Shown here in pieces: positions 1 through 8,237 of a stretch of 54,774 nucleotides of DNA; position 1 is the stretch's first letter; each line of letters opens with the position of its first letter. Position numbers and translations under genes: made by a program. This stretch comes from an uncultured Oscillospiraceae bacterium. Lineage in GTDB: Bacteria; Bacillota; Clostridia; Oscillospirales; Oscillospiraceae. The DNA lies in contig CAAGBT010000066.1 of assembly GCA_900768135.1 (NCBI GenBank), forward strand, positions 1 to 54,774, written 5' to 3'. Below the pieces are notes generated by a model. It was not told the DNA's origin. It was given only the letters and a program-made list of their open reading frames with translations, and did no database searches.

Positions 1-795
1 ATTCCGGCGGGAACACGGGTCAAGACCGAGGACGGGAAATACTTCAACACCGTGGCATACGGCGAGGTGGCGGCGGGAGAGACCTACACAGACGTGGTGG
101 TGCAGGCGGAGGAGGCCGGAGCGGAAAGCAACGGCATTCTGACCGGCGGCATCAAGATACTGGTTGACCCCATCGCCTATGTTGCCAGCGTGAGCAACAC
201 AACGCCCAGCACCGGCGGACTGGATGCGGAGGACGACGACAGCCTGACGCGGCGCATCTACCTTGCGCCCAGTGTGTATAGCTGCGCCGGGCCGCGCGAT
301 GCTTATGAATACTACGCACGGGAGTGGCGGGGCGACGTGGCGGATGTTCGTATTGTCAGCCCACAGCCGGACGAGGTAAATATCTACTTCGTGATCGAGG
401 ACGAGAACGGGCTGCGCGTCCCCAACAGCACAGAGCTGACAGCCATGGCGGCCTATCTGGACGACGAGACCATCCGCCCGCTGTGTGACAAGGTGACGGC
501 GCTTGCCCCGAACGAGGTGGAATACGCCGTTGCCGTGAAATACTGGATTGCAGATAGCGACCAGCGAAGCGTGAGCGAGATACAGAGCCGCATCGCGGCG
601 GCGGTGGCGGACTTCCAGACATGGCAAAGAAAGCTGGGACGGGACATCAACCCGACGGAGCTGATCGCACGGCTGCGGGAGGCGGGGGCCAAGCGAGTGA
701 CGCTGACAGCCCCGGCGGATACCGTGGTCGCGGCCACAGAGCTGCCGAAATGCACCGGCGCGACCGTGACATACGGAGGGCTGGAGGATGATTAA
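1..795 (+). CDS. Baseplate J-like phage protein (5' end missing)
   Basis: The reading frame is open from the first base, so the gene begins before the window; the 264 residues seen are the C-terminal part. The sequence resembles the Mu gp47/P2 gpJ baseplate family, which forms the wedge of a contractile-type tail baseplate. Supporting features are the stretch SLTRRIYLAP followed by a DAYEYYAREW segment and a beta-rich domain with EVNIYFVIEDENG. The next gene, tail protein I, overlaps it by 8 bases, which is the usual J-I order of myophage baseplate operons. The ATG at 52 is internal, not the true start. Confidence 0.82.
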   Translation: MPAGTRVKTEDGKYFNTVAYGEVAAGETYTDVVVQAEEAGAESNGILTGGIKILVDPIAYVASVSNTTPSTGGLDAEDDDSLTRRIYLAPSVYSCAGPRDAYEYYAREWRGDVADVRIVSPQPDEVNIYFVIEDENGLRVPNSTELTAMAAYLDDETIRPLCDKVTALAPNEVEYAVAVKYWIADSDQRSVSEIQSRIAAAVADFQTWQRKLGRDINPTELIARLREAGAKRVTLTAPADTVVAATELPKCTGATVTYGGLEDD

Positions 796-1381
796 GGGGC
801 TGAAAGATGCGCAGATCGCGGACGGTCTGCCCCGCGTCCTTGCAGAACAGCCATGGGTCAAGGCACTGTCACTGGCAATGCTTGAGCTGCACCGGAAAAC
901 GATGGATTACATCAACGGGAGCCAAATCTATACCGCCATCGACACCGTGGCCGAGGAGGTGCTGGATGCGCTGGCCGTGAACTGGAAGATCGACTGGTAC
1001 GACACCGGGTATGACATCGAGCAGAAGCGGCGCATCGTCAAGACGGCGCTGAACATCCGGCGAACAATGGGAACTGCGGGAGCGGCAAGAACGCAGGCCG
1101 ACGCGATCTATCCGGGAACAAAGCTGGAGGAATGGTTTACCTACGGCGGCACCCACGGAAAGTTCCGGCTGCGGGTCAACATCACCACCGTGGAGGAGCG
1201 GCAGAAGTTCGCCGCCATGACCATCGCGGAGATCGAGCGCAGGCTTGCCGCCGCCAAGCGGTTCAGCGCCCATCTGGAGGAAGTGGAATACTACGACGCG
1301 GGCGGCACCGCGACGGCCTACGGCATCGCGGCTATGGCTGGCGCGGCGGTGGTGGACTTCGGCAGCGCATCGAAATTCTAA
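788..1381 (+). CDS. Phage tail protein I (P2 gpI-like)
   Basis: This 197-aa protein matches the tail protein I family, a baseplate component next to the J protein. The family pattern is seen in the N-terminal half: an early region on leaving the domain EEVLDALAVNWKIDWYD, then KRRIVKTALNIRRTMGT and GTKLEEWFTYGG. The length is normal for the family. The ATG overlaps the end of the upstream J gene, suggesting translational coupling. It precedes the tail fibre gene, again the standard J-I-fibre order. Confidence 0.85.
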   Translation: MIKGLKDAQIADGLPRVLAEQPWVKALSLAMLELHRKTMDYINGSQIYTAIDTVAEEVLDALAVNWKIDWYDTGYDIEQKRRIVKTALNIRRTMGTAGAARTQADAIYPGTKLEEWFTYGGTHGKFRLRVNITTVEERQKFAAMTIAEIERRLAAAKRFSAHLEEVEYYDAGGTATAYGIAAMAGAAVVDFGSASKF

Positions 1382-1399
1382 GTCAGGAGGAAACGAAAA

Positions 1400-3862
1400 G
1401 TGGCATGGAAAGGCGTTATCACCAACAGCGGCGGTGAGCTGCTGGCGCAATGGACGGCGGGAAAGACGCTGACCATCACCCGCGCGGCGGCGGGAACGGG
1501 CCGCGTGAGCGAGGCGGCAATGCTGGCGCAGACGGCGCTTGTGAGTGAAAAGCAGACGGCCAGCATCCTGTCCAACAAGACAACGGCGCAGGGGCAGAAG
1601 CTGCAACTGCAAGTGACCCCGCTGGCGACGGGCTATCCCCTCAATCAGCTCGGCATCTGGGCAAAGCTGGACAGCGGCGCGGCAAGGCTGATCGCCCTGT
1701 TTCAGACGGACACGGACGCGGGCGTGGAAATCCCCAGCAAAACGGACGTGCCGGACTATGTATACACGTTCTACGGGCTGCTGGAGTTTACGGGCAGCAG
1801 CGGGACGCTGCAGGTGACCATCGACGCTTCGGCGCTGGTGACGGCGACGAGCTTGGCGGCGGCCATCAAGGCCCACAACGAGGACGCGGACGCACACGCG
1901 GACATCCGTCAGGCCGTTAAGGGTAAGCAGAACAAGATCACCGCCAGCGGCATCCTGAAAGGCGACGGGAACGGCGGCGTTACGGCGCAGGAATTTGACA
2001 CGGAGCCGACGGCGAACAGCGACAAGCTGCTGACCAGCGGTGCGGTGGCGGCGGCTCTTGCCAAAAAGGCGGGGCTGGGGACAGACGGCAAGGTGCCGGT
2101 CAGCCAGCTCCCTGTCAACACACCGGGCGGAGTGGCCGGACTGGGCGAGGACAGCAAGGTTGGCACCGGCCAGCTCCCCATCAATACGCCGGGCGGCGTT
2201 GCGGGCATCGGAACGGACGGCAAGGTGGACACCGATCAGCTCCCCATCAACACGGCGGGAGGCGTGGCAGGTCTCGGCGCGGACGGGAAAATGGACACCG
2301 ACCAGCTACCGGTAAACGTGCCGAACGGCATCCCGACGCTGGGAGCGGACGGAAAGCTCAGTGCAGACAGTCTGCCGCAGGTGGGCATGACGGCGCAGAT
2401 CGTTGTGACCGCGCCCACCGGCTCCACGGTGACGGCCACGCTGGGAACCAAGGTATACACCGCAACGGAGAGCGGCGGGAAATGGACGTTTGATGTGGAG
2501 GACTACGGCACCTACACCATCAAGGCCACCAAGAATGGGCAGACCGCCACGGATACGGTGACGGTCTCCGTGGTGCAGCAGTACACGGCGACGCTCTCCT
2601 ACTTCACCGCCACCATCCACGTGAGCATTGACAGCGGCTCCACCGTCACCTGCACAAAGGGGAGCAAGACGCAGAGCAAGACGGCATCCGCAACGGGGAC
2701 AGTGGACTTCACCGTGACGGAAAGCGGCACCTACACCATCACCGCAACCAAGAACGGAGAGACGGCGGAGGATACTGCCACCATCACGGCGGACGGGCAG
2801 ACGGTGAATGTGAAGCTGGCCTACCGGCACATCTACGGCGTGGTGTGGGATGGCACCAGCACAACAGTGTGGAGCCGAACAGACGAGGCAGCCAACTTCG
2901 TGAACCCGACCCCGTACAGGGCGGGGGCAACCAGCTACGGAAGCCCATTTGACAACCTGTACCCGTGGAGCGGGATGGTGCGCGTGACGGACGCGGTGGC
3001 CGGTGAGCTGGTGGCGATCCCGAAGTTCTGGTACAAGTGGACAAAGAGCGGGAACAGCCTGAAACTCCAGATCGCGGACAAGGAAACGGACGGCTTTCAC
3101 GTCTCCCCCGCCCACGCCGACCGAGGGGACGGCAAGGGAGAGCGGAACATTGTGTATGTTGGCCGCTATCATTGCAACACCAACAACTACAAGAGCCAGT
3201 CAGGCGTAAAGCCGAAAGCGAATATCACGCGCAGCACGGCCCGCACAAGCATCCACAATTTGGGGAGCAACATCTGGCAGAGCGACATTCAGATGCGCAT
3301 GACGATCTGGATGCTGTACCTCGTGGAGTTCGCTGACTGGAACAGTCAAAAGGTAATCGGCAAGGGCTGCGGCAACAACAGCGCAACGGAGAACATGGGC
3401 TATACGGACAGTATGCCCTATCACACCGGAACGACGCTTGCGAGCCGGGACAGCTATGGTCTCGGTACGCAGTACCGCCACATTGAGGGCCTGTGGGACG
3501 ACGTGTATGACTGGGGCGACGGCTGCTACTACAACAGCAACGGCCTGAACATCATCAACACGCCCAGCAGTTTCAGCGACAACAGCGGCGGCACCGCCGT
3601 GGGCGTTCCGGCGAGCGGATGGCCCAGCGCCTTTACCGTGGCAACAGTGGCCGGTATGGAATGGGTGATCTATCCCACGGCAACGGGCGGAAGCGAGACG
3701 ACGTATTCGGCGGATGGCTGGTTCTTCAATGCTTCCTACCCGTGTCTGTGCTTCGGCGGTAACTGTGTCCAGAGCGGGAACCACGGGCTGTTCTACGTGA
3801 ACTGCACCAGCGCGTCCAACTCGAGCGCGAGCATCGGCTGCCGCCTCCAAAAACTCCCCTGA
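1400..3862 (+). CDS. Tail fibre / receptor-binding protein, DGR target
   Basis: An 820-aa fibre protein starting at GTG 1400 behind AGGAGG (1385-1390). The N-terminal ~165 residues look like a phage fibre/collar domain that attaches to the baseplate. Residues ~224-330 hold about five copies of a ~24-residue motif containing LGxDGK and QLPxN. Two beta-sandwich segments follow (ending in GTYTIKATKNGQT and GTYTITATKNGET). The C-terminal part looks like the C-type-lectin/FGE fold used by DGR targets, ending with the variable repeat at residues ~770-815. It probably recognises the host surface at the tail tip, and the retroelement would rewrite the binding face. The stop codon lies in the loop of the first of several hairpins. 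Confidence 0.88.
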   Translation: MAWKGVITNSGGELLAQWTAGKTLTITRAAAGTGRVSEAAMLAQTALVSEKQTASILSNKTTAQGQKLQLQVTPLATGYPLNQLGIWAKLDSGAARLIALFQTDTDAGVEIPSKTDVPDYVYTFYGLLEFTGSSGTLQVTIDASALVTATSLAAAIKAHNEDADAHADIRQAVKGKQNKITASGILKGDGNGGVTAQEFDTEPTANSDKLLTSGAVAAALAKKAGLGTDGKVPVSQLPVNTPGGVAGLGEDSKVGTGQLPINTPGGVAGIGTDGKVDTDQLPINTAGGVAGLGADGKMDTDQLPVNVPNGIPTLGADGKLSADSLPQVGMTAQIVVTAPTGSTVTATLGTKVYTATESGGKWTFDVEDYGTYTIKATKNGQTATDTVTVSVVQQYTATLSYFTATIHVSIDSGSTVTCTKGSKTQSKTASATGTVDFTVTESGTYTITATKNGETAEDTATITADGQTVNVKLAYRHIYGVVWDGTSTTVWSRTDEAANFVNPTPYRAGATSYGSPFDNLYPWSGMVRVTDAVAGELVAIPKFWYKWTKSGNSLKLQIADKETDGFHVSPAHADRGDGKGERNIVYVGRYHCNTNNYKSQSGVKPKANITRSTARTSIHNLGSNIWQSDIQMRMTIWMLYLVEFADWNSQKVIGKGCGNNSATENMGYTDSMPYHTGTTLASRDSYGLGTQYRHIEGLWDDVYDWGDGCYYNSNGLNIINTPSSFSDNSGGTAVGVPASGWPSAFTVATVAGMEWVIYPTATGGSETTYSADGWFFNASYPCLCFGGNCVQSGNHGLFYVNCTSASNSSASIGCRLQKLP
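2070..2380 (+). repeat. In-gene tandem repeats of the tail fibre
   Basis: About five degenerate ~72-bp units encode a ~24-residue motif with LGxDGK, QLPxN and PGGVAG. The units are similar at DNA level, so copy number could change by recombination. Such repeats commonly form the shaft of a phage fibre and set its length. Confidence 0.75.
3706..3844 (+). repeat. DGR variable repeat (VR)
   Basis: A 139-bp segment at the 3' end of the fibre gene that aligns without gaps to 4007-4145. Thirteen positions differ, and in every case the downstream copy has A (nine A-to-G, four A-to-T). Adenine-restricted change is the hallmark of DGR mutagenic retrohoming. The changes alter ten codons, mostly AAC or TAC/TAT in the template. 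The copies end together at the GC-rich run ATCGGCTGCCGC, the expected place for the initiation of mutagenic homing sequence. Confidence 0.96.
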
Positions 3863-3957
3863 CGGGGGAGTGCAGAGGGGGACGCATCCCCCTCTGCGTA
3901 TCCTGCGGCCCGCAGGCCGCGCAAAAGGCTAACGGGTTTTCAGCCGCACGGGCGGCT
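3853..3957 (+). other. Four consecutive hairpins between VR and TR
   Basis: Directly after the VR are four inverted repeats: 3853-3871 (7-bp stem), 3872-3897 (10-bp GC-rich stem, loop ACGCAT), 3905-3920 (6-bp stem, loop CGCA) and 3942-3957 (6-bp stem, loop ACGG). In the Bordetella phage BPP-1 DGR a hairpin just downstream of the VR is needed for efficient retrohoming. The second hairpin, 27 bases past the VR, is the best analogue; it could also act as a terminator. Confidence 0.75.
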
Positions 3958-4006
3958 TGAAAATACAGGGGATGACCGCGCACGCAGTCGGTGCCTTGCT
4001 TCTTGG

Positions 4007-4145
4007 TTCGGCGGATAACTGGAACTTCAATGCTTCCAACCCGTGTCTGTACTTCGGCGGTAACTATAACCAGAACGGGAACCACGGGCTGTTCTACGTG
4101 AACTACACCAGCGCGTCCAACTCGAACGCGAACATCGGCTGCCGC
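4007..4145 (+). repeat. DGR template repeat (TR)
   Basis: The non-coding donor copy of the VR, 301 bases downstream and between the fibre gene and the reverse transcriptase. It is rich in AAC triplets when read in the VR frame, and adenine changes in AAC, TAC or TAT cannot create stop codons. The open frame across it (3957-4259) is a by-product of similarity to the fibre gene and has no convincing ribosome site. Confidence 0.95.
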
Positions 4146-4324
4146 GTCCTTTTATGGACTGGCTACCCACCTCCACACCCGGCAACGCAAAGACCCATGC
4201 CGGGGCGCGGACATCCTCGGCACCCCTTGGTGCAGATAAGCCATCAGGACACGGTTTAGTACACTCCCACAACCTGCGGGGGCGATGGAAAGACCGTGAG
4301 GCTAAAAGGAGGAAAACATTCCTG
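4146..4324 (+). ncRNA. TR-RT spacer, probable 3' part of the template RNA
   Basis: A 179-base stretch without a convincing gene lies between TR and the reverse transcriptase. In the BPP-1 DGR the matching spacer is part of the template RNA and is needed for cDNA priming. A small hairpin (GCACC-CCTT-GGTGC) is visible near 4220-4235. The role is inferred from position only. An AGGAGG at 4307-4312 serves the reverse transcriptase. Confidence 0.5.
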
Positions 4325-5428
4325 ATGAAACGAGCAAGCAACCTATTTCCAAAGCTGGTATCGGAAGAAAACCTGCGGCTGGCGATCTTCGCCGTGAACG
4401 TGACACACCGCTTCCATCCGCACCACAGGCCAAACCGGACGGTGGCACGGGTGGAGGCAGATGTTGACCGCTATGTAAAAGAGCTGCGGGAGATCATCAC
4501 AGGCGGTTACGAGGCGAGCGAGCCGAGGCTTGCGCGGCGCTGGGACAAGAGCGCTGGCAAGTGGCGGGACATATCGGAGCCGAGACTGTGGCCTGACCAG
4601 TATGTGCATCACGCGGTCATTCAGGTGTTGGAGCCGATCATGATGCGGGGCATGGACAATTTCTGCTGCGGGAGAATCCGAAACCGGGGCATCCATTACG
4701 GCGTTCGGGCCATCAAGAAGTGGATGCGGACAGACCCAAAAGGGACGAAGTACGCCGAGGAGCTGGACATCCACCATTTCTACGACAGTTTGACGGCGGA
4801 GACGGTGATGAAGCGGCTCCGGCGGCTGGTGAAAGACCGGCGGATGCTGGAGGTATGCGAACGGCTGATGAAGCACGGCATTTTGATCGGCGCTTACTTT
4901 TCCCAATGGTTTGCCAACACGGTACTGCAACCGCTTGATCGGCTGATACGGGAAAGCGGGCTGTGCGACCACTACCTGCGGTACATGGACAACTTTACCC
5001 TGTTTGGGCGAAACAAGCGGAAGCTGCGGCGGCTGCGGGAGCTGATTGAGAAATGGCTGGCGGCGCACGGCCTGCGGCTGAACGGAAAGTGGCAGCTCTA
5101 TCCGACGGCAAAGCGGACGGTGGCGGCGCTGGGGTATCGCTTCGGGCGAGGGTATACCCTGCTGCGGAAGCGAAACATGGTGCGCCTGAAACATTCTCTT
5201 TCCGCCTGCCGCCGTGCCATGCGGCGGCACCACGCGATCAAGCCTGCGCTGGCGCAGGGGCTTTTATCCAGACTGGGCCAGATGAAGCACTGCAATCACG
5301 TCCACTTTTTCCAGACGTATGTGGAGGCGGGTTTGCAGCGGAAATTGAAATGCGTGGTCAGAGAACACGCAAGAAAGGAGCGGGCAAGATGGAATACGTC
5401 TACGGAACAAGTGTTATCGGCGGCGTAG
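4325..5428 (+). CDS. DGR reverse transcriptase
   Basis: A 367-aa reverse transcriptase that would copy TR RNA into adenine-mutagenised cDNA for insertion into VR. Visible motifs are ELDIHHFYDSL with catalytic Asp148, IGAYFSQ at 188-194, which fits the DGR-specific [IVL]GxxxSQ signature rather than the QGxxxSP of retroviral-type enzymes, and the catalytic box at 220-223. That box reads YMDN instead of the usual YxDD. The ATG at 4325 has AGGAGG 12 bases upstream; the frame is open to 4154 but that part overlaps the spacer. The protein has no maturase or endonuclease domain, as expected for DGRs. No Avd-like accessory gene lies between VR and RT. Confidence 0.93.
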   Translation: MKRASNLFPKLVSEENLRLAIFAVNVTHRFHPHHRPNRTVARVEADVDRYVKELREIITGGYEASEPRLARRWDKSAGKWRDISEPRLWPDQYVHHAVIQVLEPIMMRGMDNFCCGRIRNRGIHYGVRAIKKWMRTDPKGTKYAEELDIHHFYDSLTAETVMKRLRRLVKDRRMLEVCERLMKHGILIGAYFSQWFANTVLQPLDRLIRESGLCDHYLRYMDNFTLFGRNKRKLRRLRELIEKWLAAHGLRLNGKWQLYPTAKRTVAALGYRFGRGYTLLRKRNMVRLKHSLSACRRAMRRHHAIKPALAQGLLSRLGQMKHCNHVHFFQTYVEAGLQRKLKCVVREHARKERARWNTSTEQVLSAA

Positions 5429-5901
5429 AACGGGAGAACCTGAAAATCGTGGGCGGCCCCGCGCTGCGGGAGGGTGAATACCTGACCACGGTGCGGGAGT
5501 ACGACGACAGCAGCATCACAGACCGCTGCCGCATCGACCGGCACTATCACAGCGACACGGACGAGGACGGGACGCGGTACGACTTCTATACCATCAGCGA
5601 GCATTACCGGTATGTGGACAGGACAAGGGCGCTGCACAACGAACTGAAACCCATTACAGACCTTGTGCGCACGGAAACATCGCAGAGCGACAAGCTGGGG
5701 CAGGACTGGGTGCAGACCTTTGTGGGGGACGTGCTGGTGCGCAAGGAATATGTGGCGCAGGAGAACCCCGTGGGAACCAGCGCGGAGAACCCGATCGAGT
5801 ACGAGGATGGTATGCCGCTGATCAACAACGGCTTTTACCGCAAGGATGGGAAAATCTACGTCTATATGGATGGCTGGGTGGAATGGGAGATCGAGCCGTG
5901 A
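5389..5901 (+). CDS. Phage protein of unknown function
   Basis: A 170-aa acidic protein starting at ATG 5389 behind AAAGGAG, overlapping the reverse transcriptase end by 40 bases. It contains YEDGMPLINNGFYRKDGKIYVYMDGWVEWE near the C-terminus (a beta-rich, aromatic region) and has no membrane segment. I do not recognise the family. Its position after the fibre/DGR block and before the lysis genes suggests a tail accessory protein. The upstream open frame back to 5053 overlaps the reverse transcriptase and is rejected as the start. Confidence 0.7.
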   Translation: MEYVYGTSVIGGVERENLKIVGGPALREGEYLTTVREYDDSSITDRCRIDRHYHSDTDEDGTRYDFYTISEHYRYVDRTRALHNELKPITDLVRTETSQSDKLGQDWVQTFVGDVLVRKEYVAQENPVGTSAENPIEYEDGMPLINNGFYRKDGKIYVYMDGWVEWEIEP

Positions 5902-6080
5902 GCAGTCATTTACAGATCATCGCAGAGCTGGAGGCGCTTGTGGAAATGCAGGCGCGTACCGTCCGGGTGCTGGCGACACGCCTTGCGGAGCTGGGCGACA
6001 CCGTGACCGGGGGAGACGAGATCGCGGAGGCCGACGAGGCATACCGCAGGGCCATCGGCGGGGACGAATGGCCGGAGTGA
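5898..6080 (+). CDS. Small phage protein, unknown function
   Basis: A 60-aa helical, acidic protein (VSSHLQIIAELEALVEMQ... to GGDEWPE). The chosen GTG at 5898 forms a GTGA overlap with the stop of the previous gene and has GGGAG upstream; an in-frame ATG at 5883 is the alternative. The N-terminal half is predicted by eye to be amphipathic helix. No family is recognised, and it does not resemble the Avd accessory protein of DGRs. Confidence 0.6.
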   Translation: MSSHLQIIAELEALVEMQARTVRVLATRLAELGDTVTGGDEIAEADEAYRRAIGGDEWPE

Positions 6081-6098
6081 AAGCAGGAGGACAGGAAA

Positions 6099-6383
6099 AT
6101 GTACATCGACGCGGACACCATCATCAAGGCGGCCAGCCTTTTGGGAGCAATCGGAGCGCTGGTCGCGGCCATTGTTTCCGTGTACAAGGTCATTGAGAGC
6201 AACAAAAAGCAGAGCGAGTTCATCAACGCCATTCAGGAGGAGCAGACGCTTATCTGCTATGGCCTGCGCGGCGCGTTGCAGGGGCTTGTGGAGCAGGGGT
6301 GCAACGGGCCGTGCAGGGATGCGCTGGACAAGCTGAATAAGCACCTGAATAAAAACGCGCACCCGCACATCAAGGAGGACTGA
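6099..6383 (+). CDS. Small single-span membrane phage protein
   Basis: A 94-aa protein starting at ATG 6099 behind AGGAGGACAGGAAA. Residues ~8-30 (IIKAASLLGAIGALVAAIVSVY) form one membrane segment, followed by a charged soluble tail with three cysteines (C52, C67 and C71). The organisation resembles small membrane proteins found before the lysin in Firmicutes prophages (hemolysin XhlA/holin-like), but no family is assigned. Confidence 0.65.
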   Translation: MYIDADTIIKAASLLGAIGALVAAIVSVYKVIESNKKQSEFINAIQEEQTLICYGLRGALQGLVEQGCNGPCRDALDKLNKHLNKNAHPHIKED

Positions 6384-6384
6384 C

Positions 6385-6699
6385 ATGGCGGGAAAGCGAA
6401 CGCAGGCAAAGACGAAAGGCCGGAAGAAGCGCATGGGAACCATGGACTTTATTCTGCTGATCGTCTTTTTGTGTCTGACGGTATTTACGATAGCCATGAT
6501 CGCGCTGTTTACCGTGTACGGCTCCGTGCCGGATACGCTGATCACCTGCGTGTTTGCCACGCTGGGCGGTGAGTGCGGCATCCTCGGCTGGATAAAGACC
6601 ACCAAGGAGAAGAAGCAGGACAGGCGGTGGCAGCTTGCGGACATGAGACGGGAAAAGGAGGAGGCGGAACGGATTGCACAGCAGACAGAGGAACCGTGA
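6385..6699 (+). CDS. Small two-span membrane phage protein
   Basis: A 104-aa protein one base after the preceding stop. It has a strongly basic N-terminus (KRTQAKTKGRKKR), two hydrophobic segments at ~20-43 and ~49-66, and a charged helical tail rich in K, E and R. The pattern is holin-like (two spans, charged C-terminus), and the gene directly precedes the endolysin. It could be a second holin or antiholin; the family is not recognised. Confidence 0.62.
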   Translation: MAGKRTQAKTKGRKKRMGTMDFILLIVFLCLTVFTIAMIALFTVYGSVPDTLITCVFATLGGECGILGWIKTTKEKKQDRRWQLADMRREKEEAERIAQQTEEP

Positions 6700-6712
6700 G
6701 GAGGGATAGATC

Positions 6713-8224
6713 ATGCTGGCAGGAAAGAACAACGAGGAAAAAATCTGGAACCATCTGAAAGGCGCGGGACTAAATGATTTCGGCACCGCCGGTCTGATGG
6801 GAAACCTGTATGCGGAGAGCGGCCTTATCCCAAACAACGTGGAGAACCTATACGAAAAGAGGCTGGGCGTGACCGACGCAAGTTATACGGCGGCGGTGGA
6901 CAGCGGCAAGTATCAGTTCTTCGCAACGGACAAGGCGGGCTACGGCCTCGCCCAGTGGACATACTGCTCGCGCAAGGCGGAGCTGCTGGACTACGCCAAG
7001 TGCTGCCGAAAGAGCATCGGCGATCTGGAAATGCAGCTTGATTTTCTGATGAAAGAGCTGCGGGAGGACTATAAGGCGGTGCTGGCCGTGCTGAAAACGG
7101 CGGGAAGCGTCCGGGCAGCATCGGACGCGGTGCTGCTGAAATTCGAGCGCCCGGCAGATCAGAGCGAGGCAGCACAGGCCCGGCGGGCTGCGTTCGGCCA
7201 ACGGTATTATGACAGGTATGCGGCAGGGAGCGCCGCAGGAAGCGGAGGAAAGCCCATGACGGAACAGGAACAGCGGCAGAAAATCGTGAGCATCGCCCAG
7301 AGCTACATCGGGTGCAGGGAGAGCGACGGGAGCCACAGGAAGATCATCGACCTGTACAACAGTCACAGACCGCTGGCCCGTGGCTACGCCGTGAAGTACA
7401 CGGACGCATGGTGCAGCACGTTCGCAAGCGCCGTAGCTATCGCGGCGGGAATGACCGACATCATCCCGACGGAGTGCGGCTGTGAAAAGCACATCGAGTT
7501 GTTCAAGAAGCTGGGGAGCTGGCAGGAGAACGACGCTTATGTGCCGAAGCCCGGCGACTATATTTTCTACGACTGGCAGGACAGCGGCGTGGGAGACTGC
7601 ACCGGCAGCGCCGATCATGTGGGCATCGTGGAAAAGGTCAGCGGGACAAGCATCACCGTCATTGAGGGCAACTACTCCGACAGCGTGAAGCGCCGCACCA
7701 TTTCTGTGAACGGACGGTACATTCGCGGCTATGGCGTACCGAAGTACGGCGGAAAGGAGGCAACGGGCGGCGGGACTGCGGCGGGTGCAGCACCGGTCAA
7801 GGGCGGCTTATGCAAGGTGGGCGACATCGTGACGTTCACCGGCGGAATGCACTATACCAGCGCAAACGGCACCGTGGGCAAGCCCTGCAAGCCGGGTAAG
7901 GCCAAGGTGACGCAGGTGTATCAGCCGCTTGTGAGCAGACATCCATATCACATTGTCGCTGTGAGCGGCGGAGGAAGCACCGTGTACGGCTGGGTGGACG
8001 CGGCGGACATCAAGGCCGAAGTCACGGCGGCGCTGGCCGTGGGCGATCAGGTGACGATGGACAAGGCTGCCACAGTCTACGGCACCACACGCAAGTTTTC
8101 CTCGTGGGTGTACAGCGCAAAGCTGTATGTCCGGGCAATCAACGGCGACCGCATTTCGGTATCCACGCTGAAAAGCGGCGCGATCACAGGAACCGTGGAC
8201 AAGAAATATCTGACGAAAGTGTAA
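6713..8224 (+). CDS. Phage endolysin: lysozyme-like + CHAP + SH3-like
   Basis: A 503-aa cell-wall hydrolase that would degrade host peptidoglycan at the end of infection. Residues ~1-165 resemble the phage tail-lysozyme domain (IWNHLKGAGLNDFGTAGLMGNLYAESG, then GYGLAQWT). Residues ~185-345 are a CHAP-type amidase/endopeptidase with Cys234 (DAWCSTFASA) and His302 (SADHVGIVEK). The C-terminal ~140 residues hold two SH3-like wall-binding segments (GWVDAADI near 425-435). The start has GAGGAGGG upstream. The gene lies between membrane proteins and an LLH-type holin. Confidence 0.9.
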   Translation: MLAGKNNEEKIWNHLKGAGLNDFGTAGLMGNLYAESGLIPNNVENLYEKRLGVTDASYTAAVDSGKYQFFATDKAGYGLAQWTYCSRKAELLDYAKCCRKSIGDLEMQLDFLMKELREDYKAVLAVLKTAGSVRAASDAVLLKFERPADQSEAAQARRAAFGQRYYDRYAAGSAAGSGGKPMTEQEQRQKIVSIAQSYIGCRESDGSHRKIIDLYNSHRPLARGYAVKYTDAWCSTFASAVAIAAGMTDIIPTECGCEKHIELFKKLGSWQENDAYVPKPGDYIFYDWQDSGVGDCTGSADHVGIVEKVSGTSITVIEGNYSDSVKRRTISVNGRYIRGYGVPKYGGKEATGGGTAAGAAPVKGGLCKVGDIVTFTGGMHYTSANGTVGKPCKPGKAKVTQVYQPLVSRHPYHIVAVSGGGSTVYGWVDAADIKAEVTAALAVGDQVTMDKAATVYGTTRKFSSWVYSAKLYVRAINGDRISVSTLKSGAITGTVDKKYLTKV

Positions 8225-8237
8225 GGAGGTACACACT

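Noticed and set aside
2070..2380. CRISPR-like array
   Set aside because: The repeats are in frame, ~72 bp and degenerate inside the fibre gene, with no separate spacers.
3957..4259. Open frame across the template repeat
   Set aside because: It exists because TR copies the fibre reading frame; it has no credible ribosome site and DGR templates are non-coding.
4154..5428. Reverse transcriptase as retron or group II intron enzyme
   Set aside because: There is no maturase or endonuclease domain and no intron or msr-msd structure; the VR/TR pair and IGAYFSQ motif fit a DGR.
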